From Burhinus oedicnemus (Eukaryota; Chordata; Aves; Charadriiformes; Burhinidae): a DNA stretch of 64,000 nucleotides. A model generated the notes under the pieces. It was not told where the DNA came from, searched no databases, and saw only the letters and a program-made list of their open reading frames with translations. Each line of letters starts with the position of its first letter. The stretch's first letter is position 1. The stretch spans positions 326,057 to 390,056 of the forward strand of contig VFFE01007072.1 of NCBI GenBank assembly GCA_008921705.1, read 5' to 3'. The translations under genes were made by a program, and so were the position numbers. Shown here piece after piece: positions 13,800-26,170 of this stretch.

Positions 13800-14150
13800 T
13801 AATGTGCATTACCTGACGGTTCTCAATTATTCTTTAATAGTCCCTTATGAGGGCTCTTATCAAAAAGTCTTTTGAAAATCCAAGTATGCTGTTTCCACTG
13901 GGTCCCCTGTATTATCACTCAAAAGAGCTCTAACAAGGTAGAGAAGCACATTTTTTTCTTAGAGAAGCACCGCTGCTTTGATCCTGAGAAGCTATACTTA
14001 TCCGAGCATTGTGCTATTCTATCCCTAATTGAACCCTCAATCAGGTTCCCTGCTATCATAATAAAGTTCACTGATCTGTAAAGCCTCAGATGGCCCCGAG
14101 CTCCATTTTAAAGATAAGCATCATGCTAATGAGTTCTAAGTTTTCAGGCC
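13800..14150 (-). mobile_element. Ancient CR1/L3-like RT remnant, antisense
   Basis: The + strand matches the order of reverse-complemented old CR1/L3 RT sequence: GAGGGCTCTTATCAAAAAGT, TCCAAGTATGCTGTTTCCAC, CACTCAAAAGAGCTCTAACA, then AGCTCCATTTTAAAGATAAG and CATCATGCTAATGAGTTC. Translated on the minus strand, part recalls the RT block around the KAFD motif. It is heavily mutated and the ends are approximate. Confidence 0.6.
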
Positions 14151-17003
14151 TCCTTCCTGTAAAGACTGTAATATATCCTTGTCAATGTTGCTCCTGTTTA
14201 ATGCTTTGTTTGTTTTCAGATCCTTGGACAAGTATCAGTCCGTCCGTGTGATTTACTGCTCCTGGGTTTCACAAGTTGTGCCAGAGAGAACTTTCTCCTT
14301 AGGAGATTCAGTCTATTAAAGGCCACAATATGATTTCAAATAAAAAGTGCCCTTTAAATAGGATTTTCCTCATGTTCCACCATGATGCACAAGCGTACTT
14401 TAGTTCTTCTGCTTATTCCTATTATACCTGATAGAAAAGAAAAAAATCATAGGAGTGGAACTTCATTAAAAAATACTGTTTTCAATGTACCACTGTCCTA
14501 GGATATTACAAAACTCACTGTGAGATCATAGAGAAGAGTTTGCTTAGCAGGACTGAAGCCAGCAACATAAAACCATCCAGGTAATTTTCAACACTTTAAT
14601 CCACGAGGGAAAAAAACCTCACAGTTTGTCTGAATTCCCTCTGCAGGTGTCTCCTCTCCTCTGAGTGTAAAGAGAGGCCAAGACAACTCCTAACTTAGGT
14701 GTATCAATTGAATTCCTTAAAGGAAAAGAAGTATGAGAAGAACAACCTCCTCCAGATCTTGATTTGGAGTTCCTCAGTCAGGCTTCTGCTCTGAAGAGCA
14801 TCTCGGCCTTCTCTAAGAGCCCACCTCTTTCCACGCACTGTGGACCTTCCCAATGCACCCAGTTACATCAGCTACCCGAAGTACACGTTCCTGTATATTT
14901 AGGAAAACACTGCTATGTCCCAATCTTCTGAACAGAGAATCTCTCCATGTTTCCCAAGGTTGACGTTTTTTTGCTGAAAGAGTTGTTCAACTGTCATTAT
15001 TTTTAAGAACCCCTTGGTTTGAATGTAATTTTGTTCATAGTGAGGTTGCACAATTGAAGAAGAAAATATGAGCTGAAACAGTGACACCACTTTTGAACGT
15101 TAAGGGGAAGAATGACATGCTCTTTTGTCCATAAATGAAAATTCTGTTAATTTTCCCTTTGAAAACCTCCAGACATTCATACCTAGGAGGGAGGACCAGG
15201 GAAAACTAGGGAGAGGGACAGAACTGACTGGAGATGGTAATCCAGGCTGGTGCTCTTTCCTGTTTTAGGAAATATCTACCCAAATTTGATCAAGAAGTAT
15301 AAGGCTTTGAGAAATTATAATTTTCACACAGTCAGGAAGGATTCAGTTACTTGAATTTTGAATATAATTGCCAAGAAGATTTGGATGCAGTCAATCGTCA
15401 ACCCAAGGATACGTACTGCTGAGCACAGTTACTGAGTACAAAGCTGGACATATTCTGGGCATGGATCAATGTTGTGCAATGGCAGAAACTGTTATTTGTC
15501 CTGTCAATACTTTCCAACATCTGCAAATGAAGCGCACTGCATACAAGGGGATGGACTCATAGCTACAGCAGTGGACTGTCGCCCTGAGAAACCAGATCAG
15601 CAGCTGACGCAGCCACCGTGGTGCTGCCGGCCGCTCAGCAAACTGCACAGACCAGACCTTTCAGAACCACTAATGGTGTATTCTTCATTTCCTGGCTGGC
15701 TGAGCTTGCAGCGCCAGGGCGCTGTTTCGTGCACATGCCGCATCAGCTGAAATCAGAGATAACGCCGATCACAGCACGTTAATTAGAGATGCTCAAAATG
15801 TTTTGGCATGATGACACTTCATCCAAGTCAAAATATTGCACAGGTGGCTTTAATGATCTATATTTTGAGGAAAAATAGAACCTGTTAGTAAGGGCACAAG
15901 CACAACACGGTAGCAGGAGGGTCAAGTCCCCACTCTGCCAGATTCAAGGTAATCATACATGCCTGAAAAGCTTTGCTTTGAAGCAGGCAGTTGAGCTGGG
16001 ACATCAGCCTGAGGCTATGTCCACACTGGTAAGGGATGCATCACGATGGGGATGAATCTGGAGAACAGAACAGCTAGTGCTGAGGGACCAAAGCTCAAAT
16101 TATAGGTGTTTCCAGGTCAGCGCTAGTCTGGTTTGCTGGCCTGAATGTCTATCAGCAGGCTGGAAAGCATCAGGTGTCCTCCAAAGCACATCCTCTAGCT
16201 TAGTTTCACCCCAAAGGAATTCATTCAACGAGGATGATAAAGACTCACTTCAACCTGCCTCTGACGACAATTGAAACATTATTGTCTATGTACCCAGAGA
16301 CTCCGACATACCAAGCTTGTGATCTGACCAAGAAATACTTTTACTGCTCCAATTTTGCAGTAAAACTCAAAGAATTTTCAACTCAGTGTAGATTAGAAAC
16401 GAATTTAAAATGGCAAAAGGCTCTCTGCAACAGAGCTGTTGGCATGTGGGTAGCTCTACTCAGTAAAACATGCTGTTGCACACCACAAAGAAAAAACATT
16501 GTTCTGTCAAATTGGTGTGGAGACTCACTGATACTTTTGATGTTAAACTCTCTGACTTGATTCCCTATTTGAAAATGAGAAATATAGTATCTTCTAACCT
16601 CACAGAAGTGTGGCAAAAAATAATGAACTTTTGTAAAGTATTCACATACCATGGAGCTGAGGGGAAAAAAAGAAAGTTTGATAAAAATACAATAATAATA
16701 TTCTATAGTGAATAAGGTGACTTACTGGGTAATGAAGGAAAGACAAAGTATTGTGTATTTTTCTATTAAGTAAGCATAATTTCTTCTGCATGGAGATACA
16801 GAGTAGGGCCTACAGAAAATCAGTATATGACAACAGGTTTTGGAACTATATCATCTGTATATTCTACATAATTTTATAGGAAATAATATATAATAAGTTA
16901 CATGCTCAAGGAGACCAAAGCTAGGGTAACTTTATTGTAATTGTGAAATACTTAAGATTTGCAAACTTAAAGAAGGTAATGTAGCTTTTATAATGTAACA
17001 TAT

Positions 17004-17004
<1 letters not shown>
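14151..17004. other. Intergenic, nothing firm
   Basis: Frames up to 108 codons (16234-16560) are unrecognised. AGGCTATGTCCACACTGG at about 16012 resembles the MITE-like motif at 50.9 kb, too short to call. Confidence 0.65.

Positions 17005-17049
<45 letters not shown>
17005..17049. repeat. (TATC)n microsatellite
   Basis: 45 bp of perfect TATC, about 11 copies, followed by a degenerate TGTC unit. Likely length-polymorphic. Confidence 0.98.
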
Positions 17050-17946
17050 GTCTAAATATCTCTCTACTAATCCAACATACCAGTGGAGTGACATTGCTCC
17101 TGAGATATGTTTTCTTACCCGTGGATTAATAAAGGCTTTAATTTTAAGAAAGTAGAAACTATTAACCCCTCTATGTGTAAATAAATTGTTTACTTTATGC
17201 ATCCATTTTTGGGGCTGGATTTGGGGGGGTGAGGAGATGCCTCTATTTATGCACGTGTGTGTCCTTTCAGGGCTCAGCACCATAGCGTTGCTCTGACTCC
17301 AGGAAAGCTGTCGTCCTGCTGCTGCCACGACGGGCAGCAGCACTGCAGGTCGTGTTCACAGAAGCAGTCTGCGAGCACCCCGAGCTAATTCCTCAGCAGG
17401 ACCTCAGCGAGAAAATAGGAAACTCGGACTGGCCTCTGGTCTCTGAAATGAAATTCTGGAATTACAATGCGGCTTCATTCAGATTGATTTTTCGGGGGGA
17501 CTAGGTTTCTATAGAGGTCATTAAACCAGCAAACATACCATTCTGTGTGGCTCCAGATGACACCCAGGACACCCATCAGAAAATGCAGAACCTGACTGCA
17601 GCTTCCAAAGACTTTTGTGGCTATATTCAGCCCCATTTTTCCCACACACCCCCCAACCCCTAACATGCTGGGATGTGCTGATGCTGGTTCTGTGGAAATT
17701 ACAATTATGGAGGTTTGTTCAAACCCAGAAAATGAAATCTTAGAGAAGCGAGCTTTGCCTGGGTATGTACACCTTGGGAGGCTCAAGCAGGAAAGAGATG
17801 CTTAAGTTAGCAAACAAAGACAACATGAGAACAAGACAATGAGCATATTTAAGTGTGAAATTAGAAGGCTGTAATCCTAACAGGAGTGAGTTTGAGGCGT
17901 CACAGAGGCTAAATACCCAACCGGAACCCATAGATCCTAACAACTT

Positions 17947-17960
17947 GCATCAGGTGGCAG
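17947..17960 (+). promoter_or_regulatory. Weak CTCF-like motif
   Basis: GCATCAGGTGGCAG matches the CTCF core at 12 of 14 positions, followed closely by GAGCGCCCCC. Listed as a candidate only. Confidence 0.25.
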
Positions 17961-20900
17961 GAGCGCCCCCAGAACAGAGGAGCAGATCGAAGGGGCCATC
18001 CCGCCTGCCTTTCCATTCCCAGTTTTGCTCTCGCCATGAGCACCCTGGCTCGCTTTCACAGCCCATGAATAGGAGGTAACGCTCCCTCAAGGGTTTTGCT
18101 CACTGGGGTTGCTATGTGCTTTGACAGTCTCTCAGAGGGAAGAGTACTCTAAAACTATCAAATGCTGCCAAAAATACAGTATGTGTTTCTTTTCACAAAC
18201 TCTCAGATTAATTCAAGCCTCAAGTAACAGCTATTCAAGTGTCCTCTAAATGTGAATGGGATTGAGGATTTCATTTTTATCACTACAGAGCACTAGGCAT
18301 TTTATTAAACATTGGCCAAGCTGTCTGCAATGCAAAACTTTCCCTGGCAGAAGTACAACACAAAGTACAGACTCCTGTATTACCTTTAGCTTTATGAGAA
18401 TCTGAGTACAACATGGAGAATCTATTGAAGGAACTAAAATATTTGTGCCCCATGCAGCGTGCCTGAAAAAAAGCTCGCTTTTCCCTAAAATGCAGTTGTT
18501 CTTGGAAAGCGAGGCTGGAGAAAATATCAAGATACACAACCATGAAGACAAGTCTATCTGAAACTGGGTACATAACTTGTGATTACCCAAGTTCTAGCCA
18601 AATGAGGCCTAAAGTCTGGATCAGTTTTAAAATATGTAAGGATCTTTTTCTTATATATATATAAAATACGACAAAGATCTGGATTCTATTTCTTACTTGA
18701 AGAACTGGCTAGCAGCCCTCAAACCTCATGATGATGCATTGATTTAGCGCTTAGCGTGGATGAAAAAATATGAGACACAATAGATAAACAATTCTGCCTC
18801 CTGTCATTAGCATCGGTGTCTTGAGAACAAGGACAAATGTTACAAATGCTACAGAAGCAGGCAGAAATAGTGACAGTAGCTTCTATCTAGACAGTAATGC
18901 TAATAACAGCAGTGAAGTTGTGGTCTCCCAGACTGCTGTGTGTGCTAGACAGACCCATGGGGGAGCTTTGGTAGCTACTTAAGTCGCTAGACTACCCTGA
19001 AAATTGTGCTGCCACATCTTCACTGCTGCCTAGCCAGCTATATTGGGTATATCTGCCTTTACTGTAGTCACACATCGTGTTACAATACTTCTGGGAGTCT
19101 CCGACTCAAGTACTGGGTCCTTTGCTTAAAATGTGAAATCTGCTGCTTGAAGTACAAATGGCACCTTAAAAAGAGAAGGCCAAGTAAACCATCGGTCAGC
19201 ATTCCTGGAAAAATACAGACAAACCCATAAAAGTTTACCAGCATGGTTATGAAGACGGTGTACAGGAGGTCCCACTGGCTTCAGTCCCACTGACTGCATG
19301 ACACTGCCCAAGAACCACCTGCACCAGAGCTGGTGTGTCTCTTTGAAATCGTTAACGCAGTTTTTGCTACAACAAAAAACACAGCTGCAGAATCTCCCCT
19401 TTAAAGTACATCACTGGGAAAAATTATGCTGCTTTTTACAAAGCTAAACAGCACTTGATAGTTCACTACAAGATTTCCAGTGAGACACCTCTGAAGCTGT
19501 GATCTACAATCAATATTATCGACTGCTGCCTGGTTTCTGGCCCATGCCTAGGGTCCATGGAAGGAAGGAAGACCTGGTGGGCAAAAGCTGTCACAAAAAG
19601 CCTGTCATTTGTAAGCACTGTCAAAAGTAAATGGTCTGAAAGCAATAAAGATATTCCTATGCTTGTTTTCTTGCCATCCTGCTGCAGATAAACTGAAGCC
19701 CAGATGACCCATGACTATCACCGATGTCTGGAGGAGTATTTGATGGCTGTGGGGCTCCTGCAGTCTGGGTCACTCATTTCAGGGCCTGAGGCAGGAGTAC
19801 ATGTCGGTGCCAAATCAAAACTGGCCAGACATTGGTTTGGGCAGTGGTTCCTGCTTTGGACCTGGGACTAACACCAGGATCCTCCACTTTCATGAGTGTC
19901 TCACACTCCCATACAACTGTGGGGCTGGGTCTCAGTCGGGCTTGTTGGAGATGTGTTGCATGCGTTCCCACTAGGTATGGGAGAAAAAGGTTCAAACTTT
20001 CCTTCTTGGTTTATGTATTTAATAGTAAGTGAAATCTCAAGAAAGACTGTGTTTTATCCCTGCGGCTGCTTTGAGGTTAGGACACGCCTGCCATATGGCG
20101 AACTGAAGACCCATCCAAGTATTTTGAGTACCATCTAATTGCTTTTAATCAGTAACCAAAAGCCAACTTCAAAAGGCCTTCCTTTGAAAGAGAAAACACT
20201 GAAATCTCAAATCATTTCCCACCCTGACGAAGGTGTAAGACTGCAGAGCTAGAAACTGGACTTTTTTCTAGATTGAGGTACTCTGGCACCATGCAAGCCT
20301 AAGCAGTTGGGGTTTTCTCTCAAGGTGACTGTGCAGAGGGATTCTGACCAAGCTGTAACAGTATTCACAGGCACAGAAGTTGGGGATGTGTCAGCCATTA
20401 ATACTGCTTAAACCTCAGATTTACAGAAGGATTTTCTTCTCTGCTTCAGTGCCAAAATTCACTGGATTCTTCCTGTGTAACTGATTACAACAGGAGTTGC
20501 TGACAGCTCTATCAGACAGATAAGGGCACTTGAAACATTTCCGCACTATTTCTAAGGTCAAAAAGACCTTAAAATGCGTACTGTCCACCTACATAGAGGA
20601 TGAAGATTTTATTTTTGAAAGAACTGCAGACTGCTGACCGCCTCCCAGGGGATAGCCACAAAGCCCATAAGGGATTGCAGCTCCTTGTGAAGTTTCAGGG
20701 GTGGCATTAGCTGCTAACAGAAGACATCCCAAACTCCAGATACAGCCAGCTGCCAGAAGCCTTTCACTTCACCTTTAAAAAAAGCAGCCGCAGTGTCATT
20801 TTGCAGACAGGCAAAACTACCTCCATGAGCAAACTTGTTCAGACCCAGTTTGGCATCATGTCTGTGTGGCTGTGAAGCACAGATCATCTGCAGCAGCAAT

Positions 20901-21028
20901 TAAAGTTGGAGGAGGAGGAAGAGGTCGGTGGACCAGTCAATAATCAGTGCACCTTTTCCCCACAGCTGGCACACAACCCTCTGCAGCTTGTTGCTTAATT
21001 AAGGTTTGGAGTTTTCTGTAGTACACTT

Positions 21029-21042
21029 CTGCCATCTAGAGG
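21029..21042 (-). promoter_or_regulatory. CTCF-like motif
   Basis: On the minus strand CCTCTAGATGGCAG, 13 of 14 to the CTCF core. It points away from the plus-oriented motif at 30867. No other annotation nearby. Confidence 0.45.
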
Positions 21043-24000
21043 CTTTCCTGGCCTTCTGAAAAGCTCCACCAAGAGGGACTTTTTCTCCTATACCCCAAAC
21101 ATCCCTAATCAGGTATCAAACCTCTGATTAAAGGATGACAAGGCTGAGACTAATCTCACATATGACTAAACTAGAATTAAGAATAGGTTGGAAATAGGAA
21201 AGAGGCGTCTTGTGGATCATAGCTTTGGTGGACTGCAGATTTTATCACACAATTCTATTTCATAATAATCTCTCTGAAATAAAACATTTTGGAGCAAGGG
21301 GGATAATACAGGAGAACTGAGTCAATATCTAAGATAAACTATTCTAAAAACCCCAGTGCAAGACACCAATCTTTTTTAACATTCTTTGAGACTGGAAAAG
21401 AACAATCTTTATGTTTATCGCCCACAAAATAATTTGACTTATAATGAAGGTTGATCCTGTGATTAATACAAACTGCATTGCTGGAACACTGCAGTTTAAC
21501 ATCCCTGAGCACATAAAAGCCCGGAGATTTACACAATGAATCCCTTCACTCACCCTGTCACACAGCAACCAACCCCACCTGGTTAACTCTGACCCCCAAG
21601 ACATACTTAGAACGACTTTCAACGTCCCCAGCTCTTGATGCGAGTCTCAGACATTTCAAAACAGGGAAGACAGTCCCATTAGCTCAGCTACCAACTGCCC
21701 CGTAAGCTTTAAGCACCCCTGCTCTGCTCAGCTTTCGTATTTAAAAGCCAGAGTCTCTTCTTTCTCTCTTGGTAAGGAACTACCGACTGCACAGGAGAAA
21801 ACACTGGGAGAAGTGAGCATGGCAGGGTGAAAGCCCTAAGGTGGGATGCAAATCAGGATTTAGGATATCTGTTTGCACTGCAATGTGAAGGCTGCCTCAA
21901 GGTTGCCTTTAACACCAGACTCTCCACTGCTTTAATGGCAAATAGGAAAGCTGAGCTCCAGGTACAGCTAAGGGCTGTCCTGTACGGTGTTTGTGTGCCA
22001 GGTACGGCTGGTGGGATGTTCTCAACCATATCCAGAGAGCTCATGTTCAGGCTATGTGTGAGATAGCTGCATGGTCTGAAGGCAAGTGGACCATGAGCCA
22101 ACATGCTCATAGTTGCTCTTGTGCATCCATCAGATCCACCCAGCCATCAAATGCAATGCAGTACACTCACGCAAATGTCAGCCACCTCGGCCTAAAATAC
22201 AACCCCAAAGTTCATGTTCAACAGCTGCCACTCACTTAAAGCCTGAAAGTTCACCAGGAAGGTCTGGACCTGCCTGCAGCTCTGTGTCTGCAAACCTCTG
22301 GCTCCTGCTGAAGACCTGCTTGTACCTCAAAGCTGTGGTGGAGCAGGGTCCAAGTCCCTTCAGCACCCACAGCCGACAGCTGTGTTTGGCAAATACCTAA
22401 TGCACATCAACAGGATCAGCCTGCAAACAATGTATGGCTGCAGATTCGTTTCCTTAATAGAACAGGTGGAGGAAATTGATTGGATTTTTAATGTAGTGTT
22501 GGTTTAATGTAAACTACATGGTGAGAAGGTGGCTTGGGAAGCCATGTCAGCCCATTGTGCATCTTCTCAGGGGCATGCACTTAGCACTGAAGAACAAAAT
22601 CCCTCAGCACCTGCACTTTGAAAGTGAGCTCTCGTCTGCTTTTGAAAGAAGAGAAGGCCATGTTTGCTGTTGGGAGGGAATTCTAGGACCTGGACCTCAG
22701 TGTGCCTCCTTGCAGGTGTGGCTGCAAAGGGACAGATTTCAGGAACATCCCTGTGTTACTGGTTCCTGCTGTCTTGTTCTGCTTCCCTCCCTGCTTTGCA
22801 TACATCCTGTTCAATAAACTTGCAATAACTATACAGGATTTATATACCTTAATACTGAATGTTGGCTTCAACTCCGAAGGCTAGGTATGTCCCAAATAAT
22901 CACCTACCATCCAGGACCTGTGATCCAGGTGAAGACTGGTGGCCTGAAGGACTCTGAACCTTTCAGCTATTTCTGCCACCCAAGAAACCAGATAGAGTCA
23001 TCAGGCATAAGCAGTGCCCTAACGCTGGAAAGAGCTCAGAGAAGAACATGGGAGACAGAAGAGGAGTATGGGGGTGGCAGAGTCTGAATTACCAGCGTGT
23101 TCCCACAGCTCTGCGAGAGCTGCTATCATTGTACATCAGCCCCAAGCCAGCTCACACTGGGGAGGAAACACAAGTGCCAGAGAAAGACCTTGCTGGTTTT
23201 CATGTGATAATGGAGGCCAAGAAAGGTTTACCAGCAAAACATGCATCCATTCCAGCAGCCACGAGGAATGGAGTTCCTGAGATTTCCCTCTTTTGAAGAC
23301 ACCAGGGACTCCTCGATGAGTGGTTACACTCATCTACTTCATCAGCCTTTAAAGAATTCGCTGTGGTACCAGGCTACCTGCTGATGCTCAGGGTCTGACC
23401 CCACCGAGCGCTTCAAAGTTCTAGGAAAAATCGACTTGCGCCTCGGCCAGATAGGCGCTTCAGCTCCTCTGCCAAGCAGGAATCCCACTGCTGATGCCCT
23501 GGGAATAAAGGCCATAAACAAGCAGTAGAAACATCCTGCAGAGAAACCTTTTTGTTCAGTGCTTACAGAGTAGCTAACGCAGTGGGATAGTGGCAACACA
23601 AATCATCGTTATTATCATCCTGAAAGACAGAGGGAAAAATACCGAAAGAAATAAAATTGAAAAGGGAACTACACCTTCCAGGTCAGCGTTTAAACTACAG
23701 GCTGCGCTCGAGTGTGCTGTGATTTAACTGAGGGAAGTTTTTATGCTCTGTGTGTTATAAAATACACAGCAAGATGTGACTAAACAGATATAACCCAAAT
23801 ACAAACTTCTCCAGGGAAGCAGGAGAAAGGCACTGTGCTAGAAACAGCAGCTGAAGACAATGAATTGGATTTCAAGACCTATATTCTGACTTTTAAGTAT
23901 TAATGTATTGAATTACACTATTGTTGCTAGTATTAATTTGAACTGACTACTTTCAAGAAAGTGATTAATTCAAATCAGTTGTGGTGACAATGTCATAATT

Positions 24001-24973
24001 CAATATGGTAATATTTAAAATACCAAGTATTAAAAAATACTGAAATCTAAATCTATTGACTCAATTTGGTGACATATATAAAAATCTGTGTTTGACATCT
24101 GTGCAAACAGCACCAACAAAACCCTGCTGGAAGGTTCTTCCTCGTCTGACTTCAGTCCAGCTTTAATTGCATTGCCAATCCTGTTGAAACGTCATGTTCC
24201 TAGTCAGTCCCTTGGGATGGGTCGCTGTGTCTCCCACCAGTTTCCTACGTACAGGCACTGCCATGCGTGGCCATTTCTCATTCACTATCAAAATGCTAGC
24301 TTAGGTTAAGTAGTGAGACATATCAACAGGTTCATCCTAAAACCCTTCTGCTATTAGCCTTGGAAACTACTGATATCCCATCTGAGGTCTCATTCCCTTG
24401 AATAACTGCACCTGAGACAAACTAGACCCCTGCTTTTGCATCTCTTGATTTCATGCCAGGTCCCGCCTGGAACAACGTCAGAGGTATAGAGTGGATTTGA
24501 AAATTCAGGGGAGGTTGGTCTCTGGGGTAAAGCACTGCCAGCACAGGAGTTAGAACAAAGCTCATGGCAAACGCAGTGACGTAAAGAAAGGTGAGCTCTG
24601 TTTGGTACCGCTGCTTGTTTTTCACATTCCTTATCTCAGACACTGTTCTTCCTCCTGTGTTTGAAATTGGAGGACCAAGGAGCCATCATGAAAAAGGTCA
24701 AGAGCATCATGCTCCGGTGCCATTGGTTGATCCAAATTCAACAGTCAAGGCAGATATGATGATTTAAATGAACCCTGTGCTTAGGAACAAATTACACTAG
24801 AAGATATATTACAGGCCCTGCTCTTATATTTGATGAACTGTATGTCTATTGATTTAAAAATATATTTTTCCTTTCTCATTATCACTTAAATGTATGGGAT
24901 AGTGACTGATTCATGAAGCAGTAGGTATTGTTTCTTTTAAGTCTGACGATAATTACTTTTATTTAATGAATAA

Positions 24974-25076
24974 GGTCCAGGTTCAATAAAAGACCCATCT
25001 GGCTTCATATAATAAATTGATTTTATGGGGCCGCTCTGAAGCGGAAGCCAGAGAGAGTTTTTATTGAATCTAGGCC
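24974..25076. repeat. 103-nt imperfect palindrome (hairpin-forming)
   Basis: 24974-24992 pairs with 25058-25076 (19 positions, one mismatch, a few G-T pairs); then, after a 5-nt symmetric internal loop, 24998-25006 (TCTGGCTTC) pairs perfectly with 25044-25052 (GAAGCCAGA). Both stems share one symmetry axis. The 37-nt apical loop is A/T-rich on one side and contains GGGGCCGCTC. It could be a remnant of an old inverted-repeat transposon, a conserved noncoding element or an RNA hairpin; I cannot tell which. Confidence 0.8.
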
Positions 25077-25369
25077 CAAACACGATATATCACAACTCTC
25101 ATTTTCAGCTTATTTCATCTATTAATAAAACTCCATTTAATATCCTTGGATATTTTTCAAAAGGTTTGTCCTTTATCCTCTTTGTCATAATTAGCACGGA
25201 GGGTAATTAGTTTTTACATAGGCGTTCTCCTTCATCTAGATACAAGTCATCTAAATTATTTTCATTTGCTTATGGAAATGAGAACACCACGTTTTTATTT
25301 CTCCTTCAATTGCTCCCTGGTGATTACCTTAATTGGAATTACTATTTCTATACCGCTGTTGCGGAGTTT

Positions 25370-25740
25370 AACTCTTCAGGAACTGTGGCGGTGGACAACG
25401 AGCCCGACGCCTTTGGTGGATGGCAAATGAACTGGCTCTGCATGGACCTAAAGCCTCCAGCTGCCATGTCAACTACCCATGACAAGATTTGGAAGGCCAT
25501 GGGACACCCGCGACTCTGCCTGGAGCCCCGCAAGAGGCCAGGGGTGTCACCGGGAGGGGAGCGCAGCTCTGACCCCTGCACGCTGCCTCGGGGCAGGCGG
25601 CCAGGGGCAACTTCCACGCCGTGACACCCAGACTGGTGTCCCACCACCGGCTCATCCTCCTGGGTCCACAACGGGAAACCAGGAACCCTGAGCGAGGGCG
25701 ATGGCTCTGCCTGCCTCAAATCCATTACCATGGTAACTGA
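25370..25740. promoter_or_regulatory. GC-rich patch ending in an RFX X-box-like palindrome
   Basis: A GC-rich island in A/T-rich surroundings, with moderate CpG. ATTACCATGGTAAC at 25724-25737 fits the RFX X-box consensus (GTNRCCATRGYAAC) at 13 of 14 positions. Frames on both strands stay open for about 100-127 codons (25310-25624 plus, 25731-25348 minus) but match no protein I know. It may be an enhancer or a minor promoter. Confidence 0.4.
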
Positions 25741-25934
25741 AATCTTTTGGATGCCCCAACTCCCAGCACTGCATCTGTAAACACCAGCAGGAGCAGGCGA
25801 TGAGGTGAAGCGGCAACGCTTCGCCTAGGGAAGGCTCCCCTCCACCCCAGGGCTTGCTTTTTCATTCAAAGGACTTTTGAGGGAGGTGTCCGTGTTGCTG
25901 CTAAAAAGCACTCTTTTTGTTTGTTTGCTCAGGA

Positions 25935-26170
25935 GGGTTGTCGTAAAAATTAAAAAATATATACATATATATATTTGCGATTAACAGGTTTTTATATAGT
26001 TTTACATATATATAGTGTTACATACAAATCTCTATTTGCATCTAATAAATAGATATTTTCTAAAATGTCTTTTATTTGCAACAATATTTGCATGAAAGTA
26101 TAAAGTAATATAAATTAACATTAAATTAACATTAAATTATAAATTACAATAATAAAATAATCAGAAAATA
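25935..26170. repeat. A/T-rich low-complexity region
   Basis: It holds TATATACATATATATATT at about 25960, TACATATATATAGTG and a short tandem of ATTAAATTAAC at about 26120. Directly downstream of the GC-rich patch, giving a sharp composition step. Confidence 0.85.

Larger units (their letters stand above)
17050..24973. other. Intergenic, two candidate CTCF motifs only
   Basis: Single-copy-looking DNA with frames up to 114 codons, none recognised. A short TATATATATATA lies at about 18653-18664. Confidence 0.65.

Noticed and set aside
17005..17049. Short regular repeats as a CRISPR-like array
   Set aside because: Plain tetranucleotide microsatellite with no spacers.
25310..25731. Open frames of 104 codons (+) and 127 codons (-)
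   Set aside because: GC-rich patch with frames open on both strands and no recognisable domain.
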